A stretch of DNA of 64,000 bases. Source: Tubulanus polymorphus. Taxonomy: Eukaryota > Nemertea > Palaeonemertea > Tubulaniformes > Tubulanidae. The notes beneath the pieces were generated by a model that worked only from the letters and a program-made list of their open reading frames with translations, did not search any database and was not told the origin of the DNA. Below are positions 1 to 10,690 of the stretch, piece by piece (position 1 is the stretch's first letter; every line of letters starts with the position of its first letter). The stretch lies in contig NC_134029.1 in NCBI RefSeq assembly GCF_964204645.1, forward strand, positions 13,196,850-13,260,849. The letters run 5' to 3'. The translations under genes were made by a program, and so were the position numbers.

Positions 1-64
1 CATGTATTACGCAATACTCAACGTGTTGAGGCTTGTAAATTTATGAGACTCGTGATTATATAGA
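1..64. other. Unassigned sequence left of hairpin
   Basis: Sixty-four bases with no recognisable coding or repeat content. If the hairpin at 65-186 is a right terminus (see findings), this would be the interior end of a Polinton lying off the window. It does not clearly match the AT-rich subterminal sequence of the other copies. Confidence 0.3.
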
Positions 65-186
65 AGTAATAGGGTATTAGTTGTTCTATAACAAAGGTTG
101 AGGGGTCGGAAAATAAATTCGAGTGCGCGAGAATTTATTTTTCGACCCTTCGACCTTTGGTATAGAACAACTAATACCCTATAACT
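65..186. repeat. Polinton-type palindromic terminus, copy D
   Basis: A 122-bp near-perfect palindrome starting AGTAATAGGG and ending CCCTATAACT, with a short unpaired centre rich in CpG. The same palindrome forms the ends of copies A, B and C at 6382, 40228, 56406 and 61620. Here the next base to the right is in BEL/Pao pol sequence. The small differences between the two arms match the orientation of a right-hand terminus, so the element body would lie to the left of base 65. No 6-bp target duplication can be checked because the other end is outside the window. Confidence 0.75.
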
Positions 187-1812
187 ATCAATTCGATAGT
201 TTGAATATGTTATTACGTGTTACAGCTATCGTGAAACTGTTCGTAGAATTGGCCGCACAACACCCCTTGCCGTCGTTCTATGCGTTGTTAAAATGGAGAA
301 AAACCGCGTGGATCAAATGCGTTCAGTCAAATGATTACACTGAAGAATTAACGAAACTGAAACTGGATCAAAGAAACAGTCGGATAAAGCAACTTGATCT
401 ATTTTTGGAAGATGGTTTTGTTAAAAGCTAAAGGGCGATTAGACAACGCTTCCTTGGAAGATTGCGCGAAGCATCCGATTGTTTTACATCCGAAGAATGC
501 ATTTACGAAGTTGATAGTAACTGATTTACGTGCGAACCCTGTACATAAAAACTTAGCGTGTACGATGGTTAAAGTTCGTGAAAATTACTGGGTCCCGACT
601 CTTAGACAACTAGCAAAGAACATCATTAATGAATGTGTTCCGTGTAATAGGGCCGATGGAAGACCCTATGCGAAACCCGTTCCAGCACCGCTTCCGGAAT
701 TCCGAGTACAACTTACTCCACCGTTCACTACGACCGGAATCGATTTCTCGGGAGCAGTTACCGTTCGGAAATCTGATATTGTGAATACTGAGCAGGCGTA
801 CATTGGCTTATTCACGTGCGCGGTCACGAGATTTATTCACTTGGAGTTAGTCCCTGTTATGTCGGTTCCCACATTTCTGTAAGCGTTTCGGAAGTTCGTT
901 AGTCGTTGCTCAACACCAAAGTTAATGGTATCGGATAATGCGCAAACGTTTCTTGCGACAAAGAATCAGCTAGGAATGTTGGAGAGGTTCGTTGCTGAGC
1001 ATGGCTGTAAATGGGACTTTATCCCAAAATAAGGCCCTGTGGTTTGGTGGCTATTACGAACGTTTGATAGGCCTTACGAAATCTGCGTTGCGTAAAGTTT
1101 TGTGGAAGACAAAACTAGAGTTCTTCGAACTGGAAGCGTTATTGAAAGAGATAGAAGCGATAATAAACGACCGGCCGTTAACCGCGATCTCTTGTAGCGT
1201 TGCAGAACCAGAACCGTTAACTCCGTCGAGATTGTTCCAGGGTCGTAAAAACCAGAACCGTTAACTCCGTCGAGATTGTTCCAGGGTCGTTGCGTTACCG
1301 CTATGCCGTATCCGCGTATTACGTCGGAGGACATTGAGGATCCAGAATATATAGCGGGTGTAGATAAGCGTCAAATGTCAGAAAGATTAGAGCAACGTTC
1401 TTTGTTGTATAATCAGTTTTCTGATAAATGGCGAACTGAATACTTGTTATCCCTACGCGAGAAGCACACGCACTCCGGGGTCCGTTGGGACCAGGGGATT
1501 AACGTTGGAGATATCGTGTTAATCGAAGTTGAAAATCTTCCGCGTACACGTTGGAAACTTGCTGTGATTATTGGTGTTAATTTCAGTAACGATGGTTTGA
1601 TCCGCTCTGTTAAGTTACGCACACAAAATGGCGAAACTACGCGCCCTATCTCCAAGCTCTACCCGCTAGAAGTTTCAGCGGTAGAGTCCGTTGCGCCCCA
1701 GGAGGACATCTCAATCGATGCCGAAATAGTAAAAGGTTCGGATCGACCGAGAAGACGAACCGCAGTTGCTGCTGAATCGAGGATCAAATGTACGCTGAAC
1801 GATGATAATTAA
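187..1812 (+). pseudogene. BEL/Pao retrotransposon pol relic (integrase and C-terminal domain)
   Basis: The 3' part of a BEL/Pao polyprotein spread over several frames. In order it shows an LLRVTA segment typical of the RNase H/integrase linker, an integrase zinc site (VH near 530, CVPC near 640), the DDE core with GIDFSG (first Asp), SDNAQ (second Asp) and YYERLIGLTKSALRKVL (Glu), then the NDRPLT strand and a BEL-type C-terminal domain (DUF5641-like, GDIVLIE and WKLAVI) ending at 1812. Breaks include a stop near 882, a stop near 1030 and a 44-bp duplication at 1206-1290. RT and gag are not present; the 5' side is cut off at the hairpin. It would have inserted the element's cDNA; it is dead here. 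Confidence 0.85.
1206..1290 (+). repeat. 44-bp tandem duplication in BEL integrase
   Basis: The stretch ending in CCAGGGTCGT occurs twice with a 44-base period. As 44 is not a multiple of three it shifts the frame, which explains why the integrase and the C-terminal domain are now in different frames. Confidence 0.9.
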
Positions 1813-1837
1813 CATTATTATAAAATTGGTGGTAGTG

Positions 1838-2028
1838 TTGTATTATAGTACGTTAACTCTTTGCCGCCGCAGTGTCGGCGAGTCCGCCGCTTAAATGGTT
1901 GTTGTACGTTTGACGGCACGCAAGCTGCCCGCCCCTCATCTCGCTCTTTCAATCTGTGTAATGGATTATGTTGTGATTTGTAAATAAACTGTCGTAAATA
2001 CTGTATTAGAGTCTCCTACTTTCTGTCC
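1838..2028 (+). mobile_element. Probable BEL/Pao 3' LTR fragment
   Basis: Follows the pol stop codon by about 25 bases, after a purine-rich stretch that could be the polypurine tract. It begins TGTTGTATTA and contains a polyadenylation signal (AATAAA near 1984). It runs into the Penelope-like element near 2029, so the 3' edge is uncertain and no second LTR is available for comparison. Confidence 0.4.
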
Positions 2029-3890
2029 TGCAAACGCTGACAGACTGCGTCCACGAAGCGATGCGACGATCTCGAGTATTATCAGCCGCTGCCGCAACCG
2101 ATCTTCGAACAGACCGGGGAAGAAATCCGCGAAATCATCGAAAATATGGCTCGACGAAAAATCATCCAGCAAAAAACCGCCGATTATCTCTTACCGCCGG
2201 ACAATCCGAAACAGAGGCAGTTCTATCTGCTTCCCAAAATCCATAAAGAACGCGACAAGTGGAAGGTACCCGACCGCGTACCACCGGGGAGACTGATCGT
2301 CTCCGACTGCGGCTCCGAAACCTACGAAATTTCGGAATGGATCGACTACTACTTGCAGCCGATCGCCCGGAGTCACCCGTCGTACGTCAAAGATACCAAC
2401 CACTTTCAAGATATTTTGGCCGGTAAACAATTTAGCGCCGATGCGTTACTCGTCACCATGGACATCGATTCGCTATACACCAACATCCTCCACGAAGAGG
2501 GTATCGCCAGCATCCGGCAAGCTCTCCGAGATAACCCGAACCTTGACGCCCGGATGCCGAGCTGCTGAAACTACTCGAAAATAGCCTGAAGAAAAACGAC
2601 TTTAACTTTAACGAAAACACATATCTACAGGTAAAAGGTACCGCAATGGGTAAGCGTTTTGCTCCTTCTGATGCCAATATCTTTGTAGCCGAATGGGAAA
2701 CAGAAGGTCTGTCCAGAAGCGAACTCCAACCATCGCTATACGCTCGGTTCATCGATGATATCTACATGGTTTGGGAACACGGCCGCGAAACGTTGATGCA
2801 ATTCATCGACGTCCTACCCCCACAAACAGTGAGCCGATCCATCAAACTCAAGTTCGAAATCAGCGACACCAGCGTCAACTTCCTGGACGTGGCCACTTTC
2901 AAAGGCCCGCGATTCGAGACAAGTGGTATAATAGACACCAAAGTCTACTTCAAACCAACCGATTCGCATCAATTACTACATCGATCTTCGTTTCACCCTA
3001 AGCGCACATTTTCCGCTATAGTTAAAAGTCAAATTCTCCGGTTCCGGCGCATCTGCAATAACGATTCGGACCTACACGCAGCGTCCGGAACCGTCCTTAA
3101 AGTACTCAGAGGTCGTTGCTACAAATACCGCGAAGTGCGACACATCAAAAGCCAAGCTCTACGACACCACGCCGAACGGAATCAACGAGAACAACAACGG
3201 GCCAACGAACCGCCGAAAAAGCGTCTACCGCTTATCTTACCTCACTCCGGAGCCAACCGTACCCTAGCCCGTAACATCCGAACCAGATTTACGGAACTGG
3301 CTACGGCCACCGGCCGGTCGGACGAGGTAACCACGGTTACCGCCTACACCAAGCACAAGAGTCTCAAAGATCTCCTAACGTCGTCGCAGCTCAAACCCAT
3401 GGAGCCACCCCCTCCCCGAGTCCCCTCTTCATCGCATCTTAACCGAAATACTTCCGTTGTTCCCAATTCTTCTATTTCCAGGTCTACTCAAAGAACCCCG
3501 TCAACCCTACGTCGAGGCACCAAGAAATGCAGAACACCGAGATGTCGCACGTGTCCACTCATCCGAGAAACAACCGTTTGCCGCAGCCACAACAAAATGC
3601 ACGCGATCCGCAGCACAATTAATTGCGCGACCCGCGAAATTACATACTGCATCGAATGCACCAAGTGCAACATGCTGTACGTCGGCCAAACCGGAATGTC
3701 TTTTCGAGAACGTGTCACACATCACGTCTCACGTATCAAAACGAAGAATTCGTTTCGTGTGTACGGTCTCCAACACCTACCAGGCTCGACGAGACCGATC
3801 CGCGAAGCAGCCGAACAAGACTGGACACGAACAAGCCCCGTGGCATCAACGTCCCGTAGACTGCCTCACCACAAAAATTAATTCAAACTT
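2029..3890 (+). pseudogene. Penelope-like element ORF (RT plus GIY-YIG endonuclease), frameshifted
   Basis: Reads as a Penelope-like reverse transcriptase: an open frame enters from the left, then PKIHK, RLIVSDCG, catalytic VTMDIDSLYTNI, the GTAMG..FAP..ANIF block and the ARFIDDIYMVW catalytic motif. A Cys-rich linker (CRTPRCRTC) and a GIY-YIG nuclease (MLYVGQTG followed by RERVTHH) come after. One frameshift lies near 2549-2570 between the DxD and AMG motifs. A second probably lies near 3740, where the end of the nuclease is lost. The linker cysteines and AMG block resemble Neptune-type animal Penelope elements; that subfamily call is from memory. It would prime reverse transcription at nicked target DNA. 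Confidence 0.85.
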
Positions 3891-3904
3891 TTCTTTACAG
3901 GGAT

Positions 3905-4142
3905 AACCCGCTGCCCGTGCACTAGTGGGGTCTCCAAACCTTCGGTTTGGTCCCCTTACCCTTAACTCTAATCCTAACCACGGTTTCGGATCATTTGTTC
4001 CGTCATGATGTTCTGGTTTCAGCTCGCTTACACCTTTTGGCACGATGATTATTTCATCGTCGCTATCATTTTCATCCTCCGGCTCTACAGCCGGATTGGC
4101 TGGTTCCACGGCCGGTTGCTGTCCCGCGTTTGCCATGCCCAA
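3905..4142 (-). pseudogene. Possible 5' fragment of an LTR-retrotransposon gag
   Basis: A minus-strand frame starting MGMANAGQQP at 4142 continues through an acidic Pro/Glu-rich N-terminus before degenerating near the Penelope 3' end. I do not recognise the family by sequence. The position, about 150 bases after a candidate LTR and primer-binding site on the same strand, is the reason for the gag suggestion. It could also be chance coding. Confidence 0.3.
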
Positions 4143-4289
4143 CAGTTGTGCTTTTCTTTTAATGGGTTGGTTTTAAAATATGAACCAGTTTCTACAATTC
4201 GATTCAAAGTTTTTTATAATGTATTTTTAATTTTTATAATACCTCTAGCTTGGCGGCAAGACCGGAATTTTGCCGCTATTCTCTACCAG

Positions 4290-4652
4290 TGTTGGTGATG
4301 GTGATGATGTATGGTGATGTTTATCAACCCGTGTTGTTGATCCGGGTTGGGTTCTCCGACTAGCGTTGTAGTAATGAATCCCTCGGCGATGTGGTGCGGG
4401 ATCTGTCTTTGGGCCGGATCTTCAGTCCTCGTTCTTGATTATCTTCGAAGGCTCTCGTATATAACTTAACGACTTCTTAAATTATATATTCGTTTACTAT
4501 CTCTTGACTAGATGTATACAAGATCATTCCCGGAGCTCCCGGGCTCACTAAAACCTCCCGTTTATATTATTTTCTCTTTAGTAACGTGTGCAGGCCCTCT
4601 TCCACACATGGCTTGGAACACGTGGCTTGTGACGTATTCATACGTCACAACA
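4290..4652 (-). mobile_element. Candidate LTR (363 bp)
   Basis: On the minus strand it starts TGTTGTGACG at 4652 and ends CAACA at 4290, an inverted TGTTG/CAACA pair as LTRs have. One base later comes TGGTAGAGAATAGCGG, which could be a tRNA primer-binding site. A palindromic TGACGTATTCATACGTCA sits at the LTR start. The partner LTR is not in the window. Confidence 0.4.
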
Positions 4653-5149
4653 TTCCTCCCATCCATGTATGGGCGATGACGTACCTGCACACGTTACAAT
4701 TATCTATGAATATCCTTTTGCACTCATCAGAGTCCAAGGCCGCACCATATTTGGTTTTCCTACTTAGACACATACGTCACTTCCAGACATGTTTATTTAT
4801 ATTTTTTCTATTTCTTTCTCATGTTTATGTATGACGTACGTATCCACGCAGGATGTCTGCACTGCTGACCATGAACGCCAGCTTCCGTACATTACTTGTT
4901 GGTATAGTTTAACTGCTGATAACTGAAACCTACTAATATGTTCCCTGAAAGCTTATCAAAGCAAACGGAAACCAGGCTTTCTTTGTACGGGACAAACTCG
5001 TTATCCGCGAAAACCGTGACCGCATACCGATGGACAGCCACTAGAAACCAGCGGAGGGACTATGCGTACAATTCGTAGACCGGACTGTGCTCGTATCTCG
5101 AAGTTGTTGTTATGTTATTGAATTTGTAAATAAGTGTAAATCTATGTGA
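4653..5149. other. No gene seen
   Basis: About 500 bases of mid-GC repeat-like sequence between the candidate LTR and the LINE. I find no coding frame, hairpin or tRNA-like box in it. Confidence 0.5.
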
Positions 5150-6381
5150 CAGTAATCCAAATGTAAATAGAAATATCGTTGGCTCCGATGCAAATTCTCA
5201 TACGGTAGATACATACCCTGATGTAAATAGTATCATTCATGTACCTGATGTAACTCCTAAAATTGTCACTTCTGATGTAAATAAGCAAAATGTTGACACT
5301 TCTGATTTAAATAAGCAAAATGTAACTAGTACAGCAAACGCAGCAAACATAAGTGAAACGCCTTGTACCAAATCATCATTAAAGTTTTCTACACTGAATT
5401 TATGTGGCCTTATAGCTAAACTCGATATCCCTGAATTTAGTGAATTTGTTAGCAATAATGACAATGTCTCACTGAAACTCAGTTAGAGATGATGTAGACG
5501 GTAACTTAGGTTGTAGCTTGCCCGCCTCCCATATGGCGCACTTTAAAAATAGGAAAAAGTTTTCAAAAAAGGATCAGGTGGCGTCGGTATCATATATAGG
5601 AAGTTCTTGAAAAATAAAATAAAACCAGTTTCGACCGACTCTCAGTTCGTATCTTGGTATCTATTAGATAGAGATTTATTTCGCGACAAACATTTACTTT
5701 TAGGTGTAATTTATATTCCTCCAGAAAATAGTCGTTATTATTCAGAAATAGCTGTCAGAGAAATTGAAATAGAGTTATTACAATTGAAAGTTGAGTATGA
5801 TTTTAATGTGTTAATTTCTGGTGACTTGCTCACACCGCTTGTATGCCAGACTTTTTGGAACCTGATAATCAGATAATGCAAGATGATAACTTAGACCCTA
5901 TTGTTGACTCGTTGATTAATTTAGGCGTTCCCACTACTAGACATAATCAGGATAAAACACCGAATAATACAGGCTATCAACTAATAGATTTGTGTAAGAA
6001 CCATTCACTAGTTATCCTCAATGGCAGATGTGGCAATGATCAGACTGTTGATTATACTTTTAGGAACACACATGTCATTGATTATTTTGTGTGTGATTTA
6101 GAACTGTTTGGTTATGTTGAGCACTTTGAAATAATGCCTTCTGACCCATTATTATCCGATGGACATAATCCTATTAGTCTCTGCGTGTATACGAATTCTA
6201 GGGACAGCATTGCTAGCGATAATGAAAGGGGTAATGAACACGCGAACTTAAACACTTCAATTTGGTGGGACAATACTAAATCAAATCAATTTTTACTAAA
6301 TGTAGAATCAAAATTGCGTGATGATGATTTAGATAAGTTACTTTTGGATGGGTTGCAAGCTCTAGGAAATCAATCGCCATA
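5150..6381 (+). pseudogene. LINE ORF2, endonuclease part (5' half, split by copy A)
   Basis: Encodes an apurinic-type endonuclease domain of a non-LTR retrotransposon across several frames. Seen in order: LKFSTLNLCGL near 5380, GGVGIIYRKF near 5580, LLLGVIYIPPE, NVLISGDL near 5810, then NTGYQLIDLCKNHSLVILNGR and DGHNPISL, the final His-bearing strand of this fold. The linker toward RT follows. A short frameshift lies near 5475 and another near 5840. The frame is cut at 6381 by the copy A terminus and resumes in phase at 56534. Nicking of target DNA is the family role. Confidence 0.8.
6376..6381 (+). repeat. Left target-site duplication of copy A (degenerate)
   Basis: GCCATA directly before the AGTAAC terminus. 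The partner at 56528-56533 is ATCATA: four of six bases match and both differences are transitions. Polinton insertions make 6-bp duplications. Confidence 0.6.
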
Positions 6382-6502
6382 AGTAACAGGGAATAAGTTG
6401 TTTCATACCAAAGGTCGAAAGGTCGAAAAATAAATTCTCGCACACTCGAATTTATTTTTCGACCTTTCAACCTTTGATACGAAACAACTTTTCCCTATTA
6501 CT
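6382..6502 (+). repeat. Copy A left palindromic terminus
   Basis: A 121-bp palindrome, AGTAACAGGGAATA to CCCTATTACT. The arms contain AAAGGTCGAA on the outer side and AAAGGTTGAA on the inner side, and pair around a GCACACTC centre. Beyond it lies the subterminal TTAAAATATT-(AT)n stretch shared with B, C and the right end of A. Confidence 0.9.
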
Positions 6503-6536
6503 CTTAAAATATTTATATATATGAATGAATAACTTC

Positions 6537-6570
6537 TAAAATCAATTTAAATAGAAAATATGTTATTAAA
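6537..6570 (+). promoter_or_regulatory. Replication-class leader of the small protein gene
   Basis: TAAAATCAATTTAAATAGAA followed by an AT stretch and ATTAAAATGG at the start codon. The same leader precedes polymerase B in copies A (6918-6953) and C (61818-61850). Confidence 0.5.
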
Positions 6571-6912
6571 ATGGAGAATAAACAAATACACAGTGAATTC
6601 TTAGATATGATTAAAGATACTACAAATGTCAAATCTGTAGATTATAAATTTAAGAAGTTAACAGAACTAACAATTCATAAGAAATATTTAATTACAAATA
6701 TTGAAACAGTTACTAACAAATATGGAGATAAATTAGTTATTCACTTAGAATATGAAGGATTGAAAGGAAATACATATAAATTCCGAAGATATTTACCACA
6801 TAGATTTCATAGATTATCTAGCGAAGATTTAGAAGAATTATGTTCTGGTGATTTGTATTTTATATACAAATGTAAGAATGAAAAAGGACACCATGAAATA
6901 GATTTCGAATAA
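6571..6912 (+). CDS. Small Polinton protein, possible OB-fold ssDNA-binding protein (copy A left)
   Basis: An intact 113-residue frame beginning MENKQIH. It has no membrane segment or zinc motif. The core pattern of alternating strands (HKKYLITNI, NKYGDKLVIHLEY, GNTYKFRRYLP, then RFHRLSSEDL) resembles the beta-rich OB-like proteins common beside Polinton polymerases in invertebrates; ssDNA binding is inferred, not shown. It sits immediately inside the terminus and upstream of polymerase B in the same direction. Other copies are at 35707-36060 and 55996-56337, both with stops, so this is the only unbroken one in the window. Confidence 0.6.
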   Translation: MENKQIHSEFLDMIKDTTNVKSVDYKFKKLTELTIHKKYLITNIETVTNKYGDKLVIHLEYEGLKGNTYKFRRYLPHRFHRLSSEDLEELCSGDLYFIYKCKNEKGHHEIDFE

Positions 6913-6915
6913 AAT

Positions 6916-6953
6916 ATGTAAAATCAATTTTAATAAAAAAATTGGATATTAAA
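6916..6953 (+). promoter_or_regulatory. Replication-class leader of polymerase B (copy A)
   Basis: AAAATCAATTTTAATAAAAA followed by ATTGGATATTAAA and the ATG at 6954. Almost identical to the leader of polymerase B in copies B and C. Confidence 0.5.
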
Positions 6954-9900
6954 ATGGACTGTTCAACATGTAAAATTGATATAGATAAATCTCAAAAAGC
7001 AAGACATAATAAAACTAAAACACATTTAGAGAATAAATTGAAATTAGAATATAAAGATGATTTATTAGAAACTAAATTAGATGAATTGAAGAATGAAAAG
7101 AAAAATTACTAATGTGACACATGTAATCAATCATTCAGTAACAAAAGATATTATTAAGAACATTTAAAACCTAAAGGTCATATTAGAAATATGAATAATG
7201 ATATTTTAGGTGAAGATTATTTTGATAAAGATAATGATAAGAAACAGAAGACAATTAAAAGAATAAAAAATAAAATAAACAATAAAAGGCCATACATGGA
7301 CGATGTAAGAAATTATATTAATTCATTAGATAATAAAAAAGATATTGAAATAACCGAAGCATTCAAAAGTGATATTGGACCAGCTGCTATTGAATTTAAA
7401 TTTCATAAAGGTAAAACATTAGTAGAAAATAAAAAACATTTAGAAAATATGAAAAATATTATAAGAATAATTACAGACGTAGAATACCCTAAAATTAGTA
7501 TCTCTTCTAAATTTAAATTTATTAAATCTGAAGATAAACCAATAGATAATATAAATTCTCATTCACAACATATTATTTCAAAACAACATATAGATGATAG
7601 ATTAGATAAATGTTATAATGAAATAAAAAGTAAAATAGAAGAGAAATATTTTAAAGGATCAGGTTTAATATTTGATGAAATAATATTTATGACCTTACAT
7701 GATTATAACACAAAATATAATAAGTTAACTAAATCAAAACCAATTGATGAAAATAGTTTATCATATTATAAAGATGATAATATAAATGCATCAAGTTATA
7801 TCAAATTACCATTTAAAACTAATGCTGTTATAAATGTACAAAATGAAGATGATAAATGTTTTCTATGGTCAATTATAAGTTGCTTACATCCAACAGAAGA
7901 TATTACTCATAGTTTTAGATTAACAAATTATAAACCATTTGAAAATAATTACAAGACAGACAATTATCCTGTTAGAATTAAAAATATCCAAAAAATAGAA
8001 AGAGATAATAATATAAAGATAATTCAAAAAATATAATTACAAGAATAAAGTACCGTTTGTAATTTATGGAGATTTTGAATCACTCAATAAAGAATTAACT
8101 GATCAAGGTACAAAAGAAATATATTATAAAAGAAAGAAATTAAATTCTAATGAAAATGATGTAATTGATTATTCAGATCCTCTAATAACAAATACTATTA
8201 AAAAGATTCATCAATCACCTGCAGCTTTCGGGTTATATATAAAATCTGATTATCCAGAAAAAGTGAATGTTATCATTATAGAAATGAAAATGTTATCAAT
8301 CATTTTTGTGACTTATTAATTGAATATGAAATAAAATTTAATAAATTGTTAAATAGAAATAAAGAAATAATTATGACAGAAGATAAAGAAGAATTTGATT
8401 TATCAGATAAATGTTATTATTGTGAAAAACTATTTAATTTTAACGATAAAAAAGTTAGAGATCATGATCATTTGAATGGAAAGTTTAGAGCTGCAGTGCA
8501 TGAGAATTGTAACTTACAAGCTAAGAAAATCAATTTTGTTCCAGTAATATTTCATAATCTATCAGGGTATGATGCTCATTTATTCATCAAACAGTTATGC
8601 CATAAAATAGAAGAAATCAATAATGAAATAGAAAGAGTAAATTCAAATAGATCAAAAGATAAAATACCAACATATAGATTTAAAATGTTAGCTAAAACAT
8701 CTGAGAATTATATATCTTTCCAATGTGGGTGTCTAAGATTCATAGATTCATATAGATTTTTAAGCAGTTCATTAGATAATTCATCAAAATCATTAGTTGA
8801 TGATGAAAAACCTGAAATAAACCTGAATTAAAACAATACTATCCAAATAATGATGATTTTCAATTAATGAGATATAAGGGAGCAATTCCATATGGTTTTT
8901 ATAAAAATCATAATGATTTCAATGTAACTGAATTATTAAAAGAACAATTTTATGATGAATTAAAAAATGAATATGTTAAAGATGAAGTATATAATAGAAC
9001 ATTGAACATTTGGAATCATTTTGGAATGAAAAATAATGGACAATTAGTAGATTTATATTTAAAATCAGATGTATTATTATTAACTAATATATTTGAAAGG
9101 TTTAGAGATGTAAATCTAAAATATTTTAATATTGATCCATGGTTATTCTAGTCCAGGTTTAACTTGGGATTGTGGTTTGAAATTTACAGATATAAAAATG
9201 GATTTGTTAACAAATATAGATCAATTATTATTATTTGAAAAATCTATAAGAGGAGGAGTTTCGGGTGTATTAGGTGATCCATATTTCAATGTAAATGAAA
9301 ATCCTGGATATAAATTATTATATATAGATGCAAATAATCTATATGGTTGGGCAATGATGGAGCCTCAGCCTTATGGGGTATTTGAAATAAGTGAAGTTTT
9401 ACAACATGAAAATAATGATAAATTTGATTGGAAGAAAATAATTCTCGATATTGCAGATGATTCAGACACTGGTTACTTCCTTGTTGTAGATTTAGAATAT
9501 CCTGATGATAAAAAATTTAAATCTAGAAATCTAGCTTACTGCCCCGAACATAAAACTGTTACGCATGAAGAATTATCAAATTACCAAAAAAGAATTAAAC
9601 CTGAAAATCATATTCATACACTAAAGTTAATGGTGACTCAGGAAGATAAATATAATTATGTAGTACATGTTGAATGTTGAAGTTTTATTTGAATCAAGGA
9701 ATGATTCTAAAAAAAAGTACATAGATATATTTCGTTCAGTCAATCTAAATGGTTAGAAAAATATATAGATTTTAACACCAAACAGAGAACTAATGCTAAA
9801 ACTGATTTCGAGAAAGATTTTTTCAAGTTAATGAATAATGCATTCTATGGTAAGACTTGTGAAAATATCAGAAATTGAAATGATATTGAGTTAGTTAGTA

Positions 9901-10661
9901 ATGGTAAAAGGATAAGGCATTTACAAACATATCCTAAATTTATTGGTAACAGAATATGTGATGAAAATTTAGCTGCGGTTAAAATGAAGAGAACTTCTAT
10001 GAAATTTAATAAACCAATTTATGTTGGAGCAACAGTTTTAGAAATATATAAATTATTAATGTATGAATTTTATTATAACGTATTACAACCTCATTTTGGA
10101 GAAAAGCATATAGAAATCTTATATTTTGATACAGATTCTTACATATTAAAGATTAAAACTAATAACATAACATATGATTTAAAAACATTAAAACATCATT
10201 TTGATTTCAGTAATTATCCTAAAACTCATGAATTGTTTAGCAATGATAATAAAAAGGTGCCTGGTAAATTCAAAGATGAATTAGGAGGTGAAGAAATGAT
10301 TGAATTCATTGGAATTCGATCTAAAATGTATTCATATAAAACTAAAACTCATGAAGCTAAAAAGTTAAAAGGAATTACTAAAAGTGTAGTAGAAAAGAAT
10401 ATTCATTTCAAAGATTACATCAATTGTATATTTAATGAAGAAGTTAGAAAACATAAGATGAGATGTTTAAGATCTGAAGATCACGGGATGTTTATTGAAG
10501 AGATAGAGAAGATAAGTTTGAACCCATTTGATGATAAAAGATATATTTTAGATGATGGAATTCATACAGTCGCGTATGGTTGCAATTTAGAAGAATACTT
10601 AAAATTTAAAAGGGAAGAAACAAAAGAAAAGGAAATAATGAACATGATTATAACGTGTTAA
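6954..10661 (+). pseudogene. polB: Protein-primed-type DNA polymerase B, copy A (broken)
   Basis: Family-B polymerase of the Polinton kind. N-terminal C2H2 fingers (CSTCKIDIDKSQKARH, then CDTCNQSF), a long linker, Exo I YGDFESLN near 8070, an endonuclease-VII-like Cys/His insert (CYYCEKLF..VRDHDH..CN) near 8410-8510, Exo II HNLSGYDAH, Exo III YLKSDVLLL near 9055, motif A YIDANNLYGWAM near 9330, motif [11 protein letters not shown] near 9835, motif C YFDTDS near 10125, and the end KRYILDDGIHTVAYG. Breaks: in-frame stops near 7110 and 7155, a deletion of several hundred bases near 8037 that removes the stretch before Exo I, and frameshifts near 8200, 8820, 9140 and 9690. It would replicate the element from its ends. 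Confidence 0.9.
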
Positions 10662-10690
10662 TCAAATTTTAATAAAAATATGAATCATAA
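10662..10690 (+). promoter_or_regulatory. Replication-class leader of HNH gene (copy A)
   Basis: AATTTTAATAAAAATATG, then AATCATAA and the ATG at 10691. The small-protein gene of copy B has an almost identical leader at 36061-36090, also right behind the polymerase stop codon. Confidence 0.5.

Noticed and set aside
123-186. The open frame starting at 123 inside the hairpin as a gene start.
   Set aside because: The first 20 codons are palindrome sequence; the real BEL/Pao coding begins after 186 and simply reads through.
3950-3980. CCTTACCCTTAACTCTAATCCTAACC resembles degenerate telomeric CCCTAA repeats next to a Penelope element.
   Set aside because: Only about four poor units, and a GIY-YIG Penelope does not need telomere ends; too weak to call.
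5237-5464. Minus-strand 75-codon frame.
   Set aside because: It lies opposite the LINE endonuclease start, whose plus-strand reading (LKFSTLNLCGL) is clearly coding.
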